49,563 nucleotides of DNA from an uncultured Hungatella sp. (lineage in GTDB: Bacteria; Bacillota; Clostridia; Lachnospirales; Lachnospiraceae). Position numbers and translations under genes: made by a program. The stretch covers positions 1 to 49,563 of the forward strand of contig CATLBR010000021.1 of NCBI GenBank assembly GCA_949879795.1. The letters are read 5' to 3'. Below the pieces are notes generated by a model. That model was not told the origin of the DNA. It worked only from the letters and a program-made list of their open reading frames with translations, and did not search any database. Below are positions 7,433 to 15,991 of this stretch, in pieces; the first letter of the stretch is position 1; each line of letters begins with the position of its first letter.

Positions 7433-9373
7433 TCAAACCATCTTCTCTTTCAGGATACCTTTCCTGTAGGCACTCACCAGTTCTGTCAGATCTTCGATCT
7501 TCTCCGTCAGCTCCCTGCCCAAATCGGTGTCCCCCACCATAACCCTCTTTTTCATCTTCTCCACGATGGTCACCTTCGGCGTATTCTCCGCTCCGGGACA
7601 AAACGGTTTGTGCTCTGCCAAAGCCAGATGTGTGGAGTTGTGGATCAGAGTGTACCCTGCGATTCCCGTCTTGCTCTGATATGCCTTGGACAGACCTCCG
7701 TCTATGATGTACAGTTTCCCGCCTGCCTTCACCGGAGTCTCCCCGTCCTTGATTTTCACCGGCACATGGCCGTTGATGATCCGGGAGCTGGCGGCGGGCA
7801 GGCCAAACTCCTCCAGAATCTTATTGCAGTACTCTTCTTTCACACTCAGCTGGTAATAGGGGTTCATAAATTCCTTGTGTGTATTCTTCTCCGCAATAAA
7901 ATAATGCTCAAATGTGGTCATCTTATCCTTCCCGTACACGGGAGATTTCTCCCCGCACCACAGATACCACATAAAATCTCTGGCAAAGGCCTTGTCAGGG
8001 CTGCCCTCCGGCAGGAAATAGGCGCTCTGCACGATCTTGTCGATCATATCCATCAGCCCCTTTCCTCTGTAGGGGATACCAAAAAATTCCATCTCGTCAA
8101 AGCTGCCGTCCTTCTTCATGGGAATGCACCCGTGATACAGCAGATTTTGATTGTAGCACTTGTACATGGCCCCGTGGGAATACAGAAATTTCACATGCTT
8201 GTGGAGAAGCTGGCTGTGTTTGAAGGAAAGTCTCAGGGTGTGAAGAAGTTCCTCTTCCTCCGCCGTCAGTTTCAGGGGATCCTTGGGGTCCACTGTGGGA
8301 AATGCCATGTCAAGCATCTCATAGGTTTTCCCCTCCACGGTCACGGTTCCCCTCTCAAAATCCACGCTCTCCAAAAGGCGCCTGTGATCCATCTGATATT
8401 CCGGGTGGCGGCGGATGATCTGTCCTTCGATCTTAAACTGCATGATGGCCACGGCTTTATGCATCTTCGCAACAAGTCCCGGGTCTACCACATCGTAGAT
8501 ATTCTCGTCCAGAATATGGGGAATAAACCTGGCGCACGGGTCATTTCTGTATGTGTTGGCGGCAAACATGGACAGCGGACGCAGATTGATGCCGTAACCG
8601 TCCTCCAGCACATCAAAGCTGTTGTAGCTGATAGCGATCCGCAGGACATTGCAGATGCAGGCCCGATTGCCCGTGGCAGCGCCCATCCAGGAGATGTCAT
8701 GGTTGCCCCACTGCACGTCCACATCGTGGAACTGCATCAGCTCATTCATGATCAGGTCCGCCCTGGGCCCTCTGTCAAATATATCTCCTATTATATGAAG
8801 ACTGTCAACGGTCAGATTCTGAATCAGACGGCACAGGGCAACGATGAACTTGTCCGCAATGTCAATATCGATCATGGAGCGGATGATCTCGCTGTAGTAC
8901 ATTTTCTTGTTCTCACCTTTATAATCCACATGGAGAAGTTCGTCGATGATATAGGCAAATTCCGGAGGAAGTTTTTTCCGCACCTTGGACCTGGTATACT
9001 TGGAAGACACCATCTTGCATATCTCCACCAGCCGGTAAATATTGATCCGCTTCCACTCGTCGTTGGCTCTTCCTTCCACAGTCAGCTGATGTATCACCTT
9101 CTCCGGGTAATAGATCAGGTTGGCCAGCTTCTCCTGGTCCTCCTCCGGGATCACATATCCGAAGGTCTTTTTTATCTTCTCCCTGATGACTCCCGATGAA
9201 CTCCTCAGGAGATGGATGAACGCCTCGTGTTCGCCGTGGAGGTCGCTGAAAAAGTATTCTGTTCCCTTTGGAAGTCCCTTGATGGCAGTCAGATTGATAA
9301 TCTCGCTGGATGCCGCTCTCACCGTAGGGTACTCCCTGGCCAAAAGTTTCAGATAGGATAAATCTCTCACCAC
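7433..9373 (-). CDS. fbp: Class III fructose-1,6-bisphosphatase
   Basis: Gluconeogenic enzyme converting fructose 1,6-bisphosphate to fructose 6-phosphate and phosphate. At 646 aa it fits the Firmicute-only class III family, which is unrelated to classes I and II. The metallophosphatase signatures DLHGEHEAF (about residues 44-52), GDIFDRGPRAD and WGNHD are present, as are the class-specific inserts. Start: GTG at 9373, 5 nt after GGAGG; no ATG nearby has a site. Upstream is a 150-nt divergent region shared with the plus-strand MBL gene, where the promoters probably lie. Downstream, 33 nt away, is the HAAS-like membrane protein. In B. subtilis the class III enzyme is activated by phosphoenolpyruvate; whether that holds here cannot be seen. 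Confidence 0.96.
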   Translation of the reverse strand: MVRDLSYLKLLAREYPTVRAASSEIINLTAIKGLPKGTEYFFSDLHGEHEAFIHLLRSSSGVIREKIKKTFGYVIPEEDQEKLANLIYYPEKVIHQLTVEGRANDEWKRINIYRLVEICKMVSSKYTRSKVRKKLPPEFAYIIDELLHVDYKGENKKMYYSEIIRSMIDIDIADKFIVALCRLIQNLTVDSLHIIGDIFDRGPRADLIMNELMQFHDVDVQWGNHDISWMGAATGNRACICNVLRIAISYNSFDVLEDGYGINLRPLSMFAANTYRNDPCARFIPHILDENIYDVVDPGLVAKMHKAVAIMQFKIEGQIIRRHPEYQMDHRRLLESVDFERGTVTVEGKTYEMLDMAFPTVDPKDPLKLTAEEEELLHTLRLSFKHSQLLHKHVKFLYSHGAMYKCYNQNLLYHGCIPMKKDGSFDEMEFFGIPYRGKGLMDMIDKIVQSAYFLPEGSPDKAFARDFMWYLWCGEKSPVYGKDKMTTFEHYFIAEKNTHKEFMNPYYQLSVKEEYCNKILEEFGLPAASSRIINGHVPVKIKDGETPVKAGGKLYIIDGGLSKAYQSKTGIAGYTLIHNSTHLALAEHKPFCPGAENTPKVTIVEKMKKRVMVGDTDLGRELTEKIEDLTELVSAYRKGILKEKMV

Positions 9374-9526
9374 ATATTCCTCCGCTTCTATATAGCCCCG
9401 CCGCCTGCCCGGATCCTCGCCCGCCCCGGCAGGGCATACATTAAGGTTGCATCTTTTGTATTAATATAGTAACATAAATCATAACAATTCACCAGTATTA
9501 AACTGCATACAAAAGGAGAAGCGACT

Positions 9527-10336
9527 ATGGAACAGCTTTATGTTTTGGGAACCGGCAATGCCACTGTAACCCGGTGCTACAATACCTGTTTTGCTGTCAA
9601 AAATTCCGCCGGCCAATTCTTTCTGGTGGACACGGGAGGCGGCAACGGCATCCTGAGGATTCTGGAGGATATGGACATGGATCTGGGCAGGATCCATCAC
9701 ATCTTCATCACTCACGAACACACCGACCATCTTCTGGGAATTGTATGGCTCATCCGCGTCATCGCCACCCGAATGAAAAACGGGCAGTATCAGGGGGATC
9801 TGAATATCTACTGCCACGACCAGCTTCCGGAGACCATCACCACCATCTGCCGACTGACTGTCCAGGGCAAATTTTTCAAGATGATCGGCGACAGGATCCA
9901 CCTGGTCCCTGTCCATGACGGGGAGACTGTGAATATACTGAACTACCCGGTGACATTTTTCGACATCCATTCTACCAAGGCAAGACAGTACGGTTTCACC
10001 ACTGTCCTGGAAAACGGGCAGCGCTTCACCTGCTGCGGAGACGAGCCTTTCAACCAGGACTGTCTGGACTATGTGAAAGGCAGCGACTGGCTGACTCATG
10101 AGGCTTTCTGCCTCTACAGCCAGAGGGAGCTGTTCAAACCCTACGAGAAGCACCACAGCACAGTAAAGGATGCCTGTGAGCTGGGAGAGAAACTGGGTAT
10201 CCGAAACCTGATCTTATGGCACACCGAGGACAAGAATATTGCCGGCCGGCAGAAGCTCTACCTGGATGAGGGAAAACCTTTCTTTTCCGGCACACTGTAC
10301 GTGCCAGAGGATCAGACCGTTATCCAGCTGGGGTGA
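9527..10336 (+). CDS. MBL-fold metal-dependent hydrolase
   Basis: Cytoplasmic metallo-beta-lactamase-fold hydrolase, 269 aa. The zinc motif HEHTDH is at residues 63-68, preceded by VDTGGG; further ligand candidates are the His and Asp residues in FDIHSTK, CCGDEPFN and LWHTED. The overall pattern resembles RNase Z-like/ElaC-type or phosphodiesterase MBL proteins but lacks an obvious tRNA-binding exosite. The start has AAAGGAG 8 nt upstream. It is single, divergent from fbp and convergent with the M23 peptidase gene. Substrate unknown. Confidence 0.85.
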   Translation: MEQLYVLGTGNATVTRCYNTCFAVKNSAGQFFLVDTGGGNGILRILEDMDMDLGRIHHIFITHEHTDHLLGIVWLIRVIATRMKNGQYQGDLNIYCHDQLPETITTICRLTVQGKFFKMIGDRIHLVPVHDGETVNILNYPVTFFDIHSTKARQYGFTTVLENGQRFTCCGDEPFNQDCLDYVKGSDWLTHEAFCLYSQRELFKPYEKHHSTVKDACELGEKLGIRNLILWHTEDKNIAGRQKLYLDEGKPFFSGTLYVPEDQTVIQLG

Positions 10337-10361
10337 TGCCTTCCGTCCGAAAAACCGCCGC

Positions 10362-10387
10362 CCGCTGCTGCGTCACCTCGGCAGCGG
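10362..10387. terminator. Hairpin between convergent genes
   Basis: CCGCTGC (10362-10368) and GCAGCGG (10381-10387) form a GC-rich stem in the 69-nt gap between the convergent MBL and M23 genes. There is no clear T run on either side, so this is only a candidate terminator. Confidence 0.35.
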
Positions 10388-10405
10388 AGCCGCGGGTGGG
10401 TCCGT

Positions 10406-11812
10406 CTAACTTTTCACTGCCTCTCTTCCCTCTGATGTCCCCTCCGGTTCCGCCGTGGTCTCCCCCTGCGCCGATTCCTGCTCTGCCGGACTTTCTTCCG
10501 GGATCCTCTGCTCTGTCGGCCCGCCCGGAATAGCAGGATCCACCATCTGATACATCCGATAATACTCTTTGGTCTCCTGCTTCTTCACTGTCTCCGACCG
10601 GTTGACCGCCAGGAATTTCACCAGCTCATAGCAGTCGATCCATATCTCATTGTTCCCCTCTCTCTGGGATTCGTCAAAAATCAGCTGAAGCCCGAAATGA
10701 AGGTGGGCTTCGTCGATATTGTTGGTATTCTCCGTTCTGCTGTAGCCGGTCCTGCCCAGATAACCGATGACATCCCCAGCCTGCACCACGCTGCCCTCCT
10801 GGAGTGACTTGTGATATGGATAATTTTTCCTCAGATGGGCATAGTAATAGTAGCGTTTGCCGTCAAAGCTGCGGATACCCAGCCTCCAGCCTCCGTACTG
10901 GTTCCAGCCTATGGCCTCCACATACCCGGATTCTACGCAGATCACAGGCGTTCCCACCTGCCCTAACATGTCATGACCCAGATGCTGCCGCTTAAATCCG
11001 TAGCTTCTGGCAGCACCGAAATCATCATAGTCATTGTACGGATAATTTTTGGCAATGGGGGAAAAGGCTTTCAGCCCGTACTTGGTCACCCACACCTTCC
11101 TGTCGCCGTCCTCCTGACCGTTTCCTGAATTTTCGCTGGCTTTCAGAATAAATTCCGGTGCCTTTGAGGCAGGGATCTCCACCTTAAACTCACCTACCAT
11201 CCCCCCTAGAACCGCCGTATAAGCCTCCAAATAATATGGATAATATTTCATGTCAGCCGTGATATCTTCCATCTTCTCCCCGTCCAGAAGCCTCTGGGCG
11301 ATGTTCTCCATGTCGGAAGACTTATATTTGGAAAAATCTCCGCCGTAACGGGCTCCCAGATAGGCCAGAAGTTCTGTCCAACTAAGATGAATCTCAGACT
11401 GACAGGTATCCACATCGTAGCGGAAGGCCTTCTCCATGGCCTCCTTGGTCACCTGAAAATCTACCCATTTGATAAAATCTTTCTTTTCCTCTGCACTGGC
11501 CTGGCCGGTCTCGCCACTTGGGCTGGTCCCACCGCTCTCGCCGCTTGGGCCGGTCTCACCGCTCTGACTGTCTGAGCCGCTCTCCCTGTTACCGCCATCC
11601 TGCCGGGAATTGCCGCTCTTGTGTTCTTCTCCTCCTTTTGAAGAGGCATCGTTTTTTGCCTCCTCCCCCCTCTCCGTCCCCTGCCCGCTGGCCGGGACAC
11701 TGCGCGAGATCAGATCTCCCGCCGGAGACAGCAATATGAGGAATGCGGCCAAAAGCACACATTCCAGGGATATGATCAGTTTTATAAACTCGGGCGGACG
11801 GCTGTTGTTCAT
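10406..11812 (-). CDS. Membrane-anchored M23 peptidase
   Basis: Cell-wall metallopeptidase, 468 aa. A single membrane segment (about residues 12-32) is followed by a Ser/Gly/Glu-rich linker with repeated GETGPSGESGG-like units (about 40-110), then a helical region with muramidase-like character (ELLAYLGARYGGDFSKY), and an M23 domain at about 270-390. Zinc motif HxxxD is present as HLGHD and HxH as HLHFG; the latter follows the EAH that completes the site. The tail is Glu/Pro-rich and low in complexity. The layout recalls SpoIIQ-type or DD-endopeptidase proteins exported by Firmicutes, but no SpoIIIAH partner is nearby. The ribosome site is AAAGGAATCGGAGT. It is convergent with the MBL gene and 105 nt downstream of the LysR gene. 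Confidence 0.88.
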   Translation of the reverse strand: MNNSRPPEFIKLIISLECVLLAAFLILLSPAGDLISRSVPASGQGTERGEEAKNDASSKGGEEHKSGNSRQDGGNRESGSDSQSGETGPSGESGGTSPSGETGQASAEEKKDFIKWVDFQVTKEAMEKAFRYDVDTCQSEIHLSWTELLAYLGARYGGDFSKYKSSDMENIAQRLLDGEKMEDITADMKYYPYYLEAYTAVLGGMVGEFKVEIPASKAPEFILKASENSGNGQEDGDRKVWVTKYGLKAFSPIAKNYPYNDYDDFGAARSYGFKRQHLGHDMLGQVGTPVICVESGYVEAIGWNQYGGWRLGIRSFDGKRYYYYAHLRKNYPYHKSLQEGSVVQAGDVIGYLGRTGYSRTENTNNIDEAHLHFGLQLIFDESQREGNNEIWIDCYELVKFLAVNRSETVKKQETKEYYRMYQMVDPAIPGGPTEQRIPEESPAEQESAQGETTAEPEGTSEGREAVKS

Positions 11813-11917
11813 ACTCCGATTCCTTTCTCTGCTTCCCCTCTGTCAATCCTTGACACAGACGAAAACTTATAGAAAAAGAATATGCCGCCAGGCTATGAAA
11901 TAGAATATGAAATCTGC

Positions 11918-12802
11918 TCACATTCCATGGCACTGAGCCGCCGTGTCCACAAACTGCTTTATGACGGACCCTTCCGGGGCGCCGGCGCATACCCAGGCCA
12001 AACCCAGCTCTATGGGGGAAACATTTTTTAAAGGAATCTTTATAAGCCCCGAAAACTTTTTTGCCCTGCCGCATGGAAGCACCGTAAGCCCGATTCCCGC
12101 CTCCACGGCCAGCAGCATGCTGTCAAAGGACGAGTACTGATAACTGACCTGTATGTTCAGCTTCTTCAATTCCTTCAGGGAAACCAAATCCGCGTTTTTC
12201 TGAAGCTCCGTGTCGGCTAAAATCAGCTTTTCCCCTGACAAGTCCTCAAAAGTCAGATACTTGTACGCCGACAGACGGTGCTCTCTGTTGACCAGCACAT
12301 AATAGCAGGCCTGGTCTAAAGGCAGAAACCCCAGCCTTGGATTCCGATTCACCTCATAGCGGTATCCAAAAGCCAGCTGTATCTCATCGGCAGCCAGAAG
12401 ATCCCTTGTACGGCGCTCATTGTAGGTCAGAATATCCACCTTAACCAGAGGATAATTGTCAGAAAAAGCCTTCAGAGTCCTGGTGAGACAGGAATAATCT
12501 ACCAGACGCCGTACCAGGAGGCGGATGCCCGGCTGTTCTTCCTTCTCCATCTCCCGGGCAACGCCGATGATCTCCTGCATCTTCTCGCTGATGGATTCCA
12601 GATTGAAATACAGATACTCTCCTGCCGCCGTCAGCGCCACATTTCGGTTATCTCTCGCAAAAAGCCGGACCTTCAGCTCGGACTCCAGAGATTTTATCTG
12701 ATAGCTGATCACAGGCTGAGTAGTGTACAGGGCTTTCGCCGCCCGGACAAAACTGAGACTCTTGGCCACCTCCAAAAAACAGGTAATCTGTGTAGAATTC
12801 AA
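11918..12802 (-). CDS. LysR-family transcriptional regulator
   Basis: DNA-binding regulator of about 294 aa. The N-terminal winged helix-turn-helix (FLEVAKSLSFVRAAKALYTTQPVIS and the following residues) is typical of LysR proteins; the C-terminal periplasmic-binding-like domain (about 90-290) would bind the inducer. I chose the TTG at 12802, 7 nt after GGGAGGG; the in-frame ATG at 12820 lies in front of that site and has none of its own. The gene is divergent from the exported FAD/FMN reductase with 165 nt between them, the classical arrangement for a LysR regulator that controls its neighbour in response to the neighbour's substrate. An AT-rich inverted repeat at 12847-12867 is a candidate operator. 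Confidence 0.93.
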   Translation of the reverse strand: MNSTQITCFLEVAKSLSFVRAAKALYTTQPVISYQIKSLESELKVRLFARDNRNVALTAAGEYLYFNLESISEKMQEIIGVAREMEKEEQPGIRLLVRRLVDYSCLTRTLKAFSDNYPLVKVDILTYNERRTRDLLAADEIQLAFGYRYEVNRNPRLGFLPLDQACYYVLVNREHRLSAYKYLTFEDLSGEKLILADTELQKNADLVSLKELKKLNIQVSYQYSSFDSMLLAVEAGIGLTVLPCGRAKKFSGLIKIPLKNVSPIELGLAWVCAGAPEGSVIKQFVDTAAQCHGM

Positions 12803-12846
12803 AACTCTGCCCTCCCTCATAACTTTGCCGCATAGTGAATTTTTTT

Positions 12847-12867
12847 ATTTTTATTATACATAAAAAT
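12847..12867. promoter_or_regulatory. Candidate LysR operator (inverted repeat)
   Basis: ATTTTTAT, 5 nt, ATAAAAAT: a perfect 8+8 inverted repeat in the divergent region between the LysR gene and the reductase gene. LysR proteins bind AT-rich dyads of this kind (T-N11-A). It is about 28 nt upstream of the reductase -35 element, where an activating site is expected. The AT-rich background makes chance occurrence possible. Confidence 0.45.
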
Positions 12868-12894
12868 ATTTTTTCAATCAATCGAATAATCAAA

Positions 12895-12924
12895 TTGTTC
12901 TTCTCAAAACTTTCCTGTTATAAT
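12895..12924 (+). promoter_or_regulatory. Sigma-A-type promoter of the reductase gene
   Basis: TTGTTC (12895-12900), 18 nt, TATAAT (12919-12924). The -10 is perfect and the -35 is partial, which suits a promoter helped by an activator. The start codon of the reductase is about 44 nt downstream. Confidence 0.6.
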
Positions 12925-12967
12925 AAAATTAACTATTTTACCCGTACAAATGAAGGGAGGAACCTTT

Positions 12968-14998
12968 ATGTCGAAACAAATTTCCCGCCGGAGCTTTTTG
13001 AAGGGAAGCGTAGCTGGTATGGCTGGTCTGGCATCTGCCGGAATTCTCAACGCCTGCGCGTCCAGCGCGGACACTGCAGCTCCCACCACAGCTGCAGCTC
13101 CCACCACAGCCGCTCCTGAGACCACAGCCGCCCCCGAAACTACGGCTGCCCCTCAGAATCCGCCGGAAAACCAGAAACCTGAGCCGTCCTACGACAAGGA
13201 AGTAGATTTTCTTATTGTGGGCTACGGACTGGCCGGAGAAGCGGCCGCCCTGGAAGCCAACGACATCGACCCCGACGCGAAAATATGTATACTTGAAAAA
13301 ATGTCCGAGGCCAATGCGGGAGGGAACTCTATCGCTTCCGGCCAGACGCTCATCGTCCCCGCCCCCGACGATCTGGACACTTTCAGGCGCTACCTGGTAG
13401 CCTGCAGCAGCCCCAATCCTATCAAGGATGAGTATATGGACTTCCTGGTCAATGAATTCGCAGGACAGGCCGGCTGGATCCAGGCCACCGTGGCCGCTGT
13501 GGACTATGAGCTGGGCTATGTAGGCGGCGGTCCTTTAAACTGGGGATCACTGGTTACAGAATTCCCCGATCTGGACGGAGCCAGCTTTAAAGGCTGTTCC
13601 GGCCACGTGAGAAAAGTCGGTACCACATTCGAGTACGGCGGTGTATGGAGAGGTTTTGACTTGGCTGTCAGGGCCAGAAAAAACGTGGAGCTCTGCTTTA
13701 ACACCTCCTTTAAATCCCTGATTCAGGATGAAACCGGAGCCGTCATCGGCGCAGTGGCCACAGACGAGAGCGGCAAAGAGTTCACCATCAAGGCCGCGAA
13801 GGGCGTACTGCTGGCCTGCGGAGGCTTTGAGAACAATCTGGAGATGCAGCGGGATTTCCACGGCATGGATATGGTCTACACCGGAGGAACCCCGGGCAAT
13901 ACGGGAGACGCCATTCAGGTTCTCATGGCATGCGGAGCCAAGATGTGGCATATGAACAACCAGACACAGTCAGGCGGATTCTGGCTGGGAATCAAGGTTC
14001 CCGACTATGAGGCCGTGTTTATGCGCAACTTCTCCATGGCAGGAACTTCCTGGCTGGAGGTAGCCGCTGATGGCCAGCGTTTCTACAACGAATCCGGCGC
14101 TTATCACCGCCAGCACATGAAATACAAAGAATATGGCCATTATGTAGATCTTCCCCATGACAGGGCGCTGCCGGTACATATGATCTTTGATGAGAATACC
14201 AGAACAGCCGGCGCTATCGTCACCAAATGGCTCAGCTGGCCCATTACCACCGAGGGCTATGTCTGGTCCGACGACAACAGTGCCGAGATCGAAAAAGGCT
14301 GGATCGTAAAAGCAGATACTATCGAGGAACTGGCTGAAAAGCTGGGGCGGGACCCTGAAGTGTTAAAGTCTGCCGTAGACCGCTACAATCAGATGGCCGC
14401 TTCCCACAACGACACCGACTTCGGGCGGAATCCCGAGACCATGAGTCCCATAGACACGGCTCCCTTCTATGCCGTGGGCATCACTCCTGCTCTGGTAGCC
14501 ACCACAGGCGGAGCGGAGCGCAACACCAAAGCCCAGGTACTGAAGTGGGACGGCACCCCCATCCCCAACCTGTACGAGGCCGGCGAGCTTGGCTCCTATG
14601 TGTCCAACCTGTATCAGAACGGCGTGTTCCTGGCCGAGGCTATCGCCACAGGCCGCGCCGCCGCCGATACCGCCTTTGGAGGCCGCTCTCAGGTTACCGC
14701 CGAGCTGCTGATGAAGACAGAGGAATATGATATTGAAGGAAAGCCCGACGGAAGCTACGAGCATCTCATCAAGGGCAACCACGGTGAGTACACTCTGAAA
14801 GTAGATGTGGCAGGCGGTCAGATCGCCAATATGGAGATCGTCAGCGGGCGGGACAATATGTTCATGGAAGACGCCCAGCTTGAGACATTCTTCAAAGAAG
14901 TTATAGACAGCCAGAGCGTTGAAGTGGATGCCATCTCCGGTGCCACCCTGGATTCCAACAACCTTATCGATGCACTGAAGGCGATATTTAAGAAGTAA
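12968..14998 (+). CDS. Exported FAD-dependent reductase with C-terminal FMN-binding domain
   Basis: Flavoprotein of 676 aa of the fumarate reductase/urocanate reductase (flavocytochrome c) superfamily. A twin-arginine signal SRRSFLKG (6-13) is followed by the lipobox LNAC (Cys30), so it is probably exported folded and lipid-anchored. A Thr/Ala/Pro-rich tether (about 32-72) leads to the FAD domain: VGYGLAG dinucleotide motif near 84-90, a GNSIASGQ substrate/FAD stretch, and TTGGAERNTKAQVL with GELGSYVSNLYQNG near the end. C-terminal FMN_bind domain (about 595-676) has SGAT with Thr660, the usual site of covalent FMN attachment by ApbE. Such proteins are terminal reductases for organic acceptors (fumarate, urocanate, cinnamate-like acids). 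The substrate-loop motifs are not those of fumarate reductase, so the acceptor is unknown. Start ATG 12968 follows GGGAGG; divergent from a LysR regulator. Confidence 0.92.
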   Translation: MSKQISRRSFLKGSVAGMAGLASAGILNACASSADTAAPTTAAAPTTAAPETTAAPETTAAPQNPPENQKPEPSYDKEVDFLIVGYGLAGEAAALEANDIDPDAKICILEKMSEANAGGNSIASGQTLIVPAPDDLDTFRRYLVACSSPNPIKDEYMDFLVNEFAGQAGWIQATVAAVDYELGYVGGGPLNWGSLVTEFPDLDGASFKGCSGHVRKVGTTFEYGGVWRGFDLAVRARKNVELCFNTSFKSLIQDETGAVIGAVATDESGKEFTIKAAKGVLLACGGFENNLEMQRDFHGMDMVYTGGTPGNTGDAIQVLMACGAKMWHMNNQTQSGGFWLGIKVPDYEAVFMRNFSMAGTSWLEVAADGQRFYNESGAYHRQHMKYKEYGHYVDLPHDRALPVHMIFDENTRTAGAIVTKWLSWPITTEGYVWSDDNSAEIEKGWIVKADTIEELAEKLGRDPEVLKSAVDRYNQMAASHNDTDFGRNPETMSPIDTAPFYAVGITPALVATTGGAERNTKAQVLKWDGTPIPNLYEAGELGSYVSNLYQNGVFLAEAIATGRAAADTAFGGRSQVTAELLMKTEEYDIEGKPDGSYEHLIKGNHGEYTLKVDVAGGQIANMEIVSGRDNMFMEDAQLETFFKEVIDSQSVEVDAISGATLDSNNLIDALKAIFKK

Positions 14999-15028
14999 TT
15001 TGTAAAGTAATGATTTCCCCCTCGTATA

Positions 15029-15074
15029 ACGTGGCGGGAGCAGGGGCCTTCCAAAGCCCTTGCTCCCGCCATGT
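15029..15074. terminator. Long GC-rich hairpin between convergent genes
   Basis: A 19-nt arm at 15029-15047 (containing GGCGGGAGCA) pairs with 15056-15074 with few mismatches. It lies between the stop codons of the reductase (plus) and the OGG-type glycosylase (minus), starting 3 nt beyond the latter. Strong stem but no clear T run, so it may protect 3' ends rather than terminate efficiently. Confidence 0.6.
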
Positions 15075-15076
15075 TC

Positions 15077-15925
15077 TCAGATGTGGGAATGCAGTTCATA
15101 ATAAAATATGTACTGCTGCATCACCCCCCGGAACCCCCGGTATCTTCTGTTGGGAAATCCCTTTTTATAGTGAACTGCCAGCGCCTGGCTGATGTGGGTG
15201 TCCACGGGAAACGCATCCAGATGATGGAGAGCAAACAGGCAGATGCAGTCCGCCACCTTCTCCCCCACTCCAAACAATTTCAGAAGTTCTTCTCTGGCTC
15301 TCCCGCAGGACATCTCTCTCACCCTGTCCAGATCCAGTTCTCCCGACGCCACACTCCTGGCCGCCCGCACCACATACTTGCTGCGGTATCCCAGATTACA
15401 CCCCATGAGGGCGTCCTCCTCAAGGCCTGCCAGGGCCTTGGGCTCCGGAAATCCGAAATATTCCTCTCCCCCCGGAGCCGTCATCCTCTCTCCGTACCCT
15501 CTGCAGATATTCTCGATGCACCTGCGTATCCGCGGGATGTTGTTTTGCTGTGATATGAGGAAGGACACAATCATCTCCCACAGATCCTGACGCAGAATTC
15601 GGATTCCCCGCCCCAGTTCGGCCGCCGCCAGGAGATAGGAATCTCTGGGATTAATCCTGCTTATATAGGCTTTATAGTCATTTTCCAGATCAAAATATAT
15701 CTTCCAGAAGTATTCAAAATCTCCATCGCTGCAGTGAAAGACACAATCTTCCCCCTGCTGAGTCACCTGCAGATACCTCCTACCCGCTATGACCTCATAT
15801 GTCCCTGCGTTGGTCAAAGACGCGTCTTTTCCTTCACCTGCCTTCTCCAGACGGCTCATGCGGAAGCACTGGCCTGACATGTGTATCTGCTCCAAACTGA
15901 AATGATCTGCCTTTACACTGACCAT
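15077..15925 (-). CDS. 8-oxoguanine DNA glycosylase/AP lyase (OGG1 type)
   Basis: Base-excision repair enzyme of 282 aa. An N-terminal OGG-N beta domain (SLEQIHMSGQCFRM, FRM being typical) is followed by the helix-hairpin-helix GPD domain. LISQQNNIPRI is the equivalent of the conserved SQ-N segment, FGVGEKVADCI contains the catalytic Lys, and FPVDTH the catalytic Asp. It is bifunctional in the family, removing oxidised guanine and nicking the strand. I chose ATG 15925, preceded by AGAGGAAAA, over the in-frame upstream start at 15976 because the OGG-N domain begins right after it. Probably follows the PHP gene in one transcript (66 nt gap). Confidence 0.92.
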   Translation of the reverse strand: MVSVKADHFSLEQIHMSGQCFRMSRLEKAGEGKDASLTNAGTYEVIAGRRYLQVTQQGEDCVFHCSDGDFEYFWKIYFDLENDYKAYISRINPRDSYLLAAAELGRGIRILRQDLWEMIVSFLISQQNNIPRIRRCIENICRGYGERMTAPGGEEYFGFPEPKALAGLEEDALMGCNLGYRSKYVVRAARSVASGELDLDRVREMSCGRAREELLKLFGVGEKVADCICLFALHHLDAFPVDTHISQALAVHYKKGFPNRRYRGFRGVMQQYIFYYELHSHI

Positions 15926-15991
15926 GGATTTTCCTCTTTTCTCGCCTGTCTCCTGCACAAAGCCTTTCCGCGGCACACAAAAGGCATAAAT

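Noticed and set aside
7610..9199. 529-codon plus-strand open frame
   Set aside because: Antisense to the well-supported fbp gene and rich in His and Gln, as mirror frames here are.
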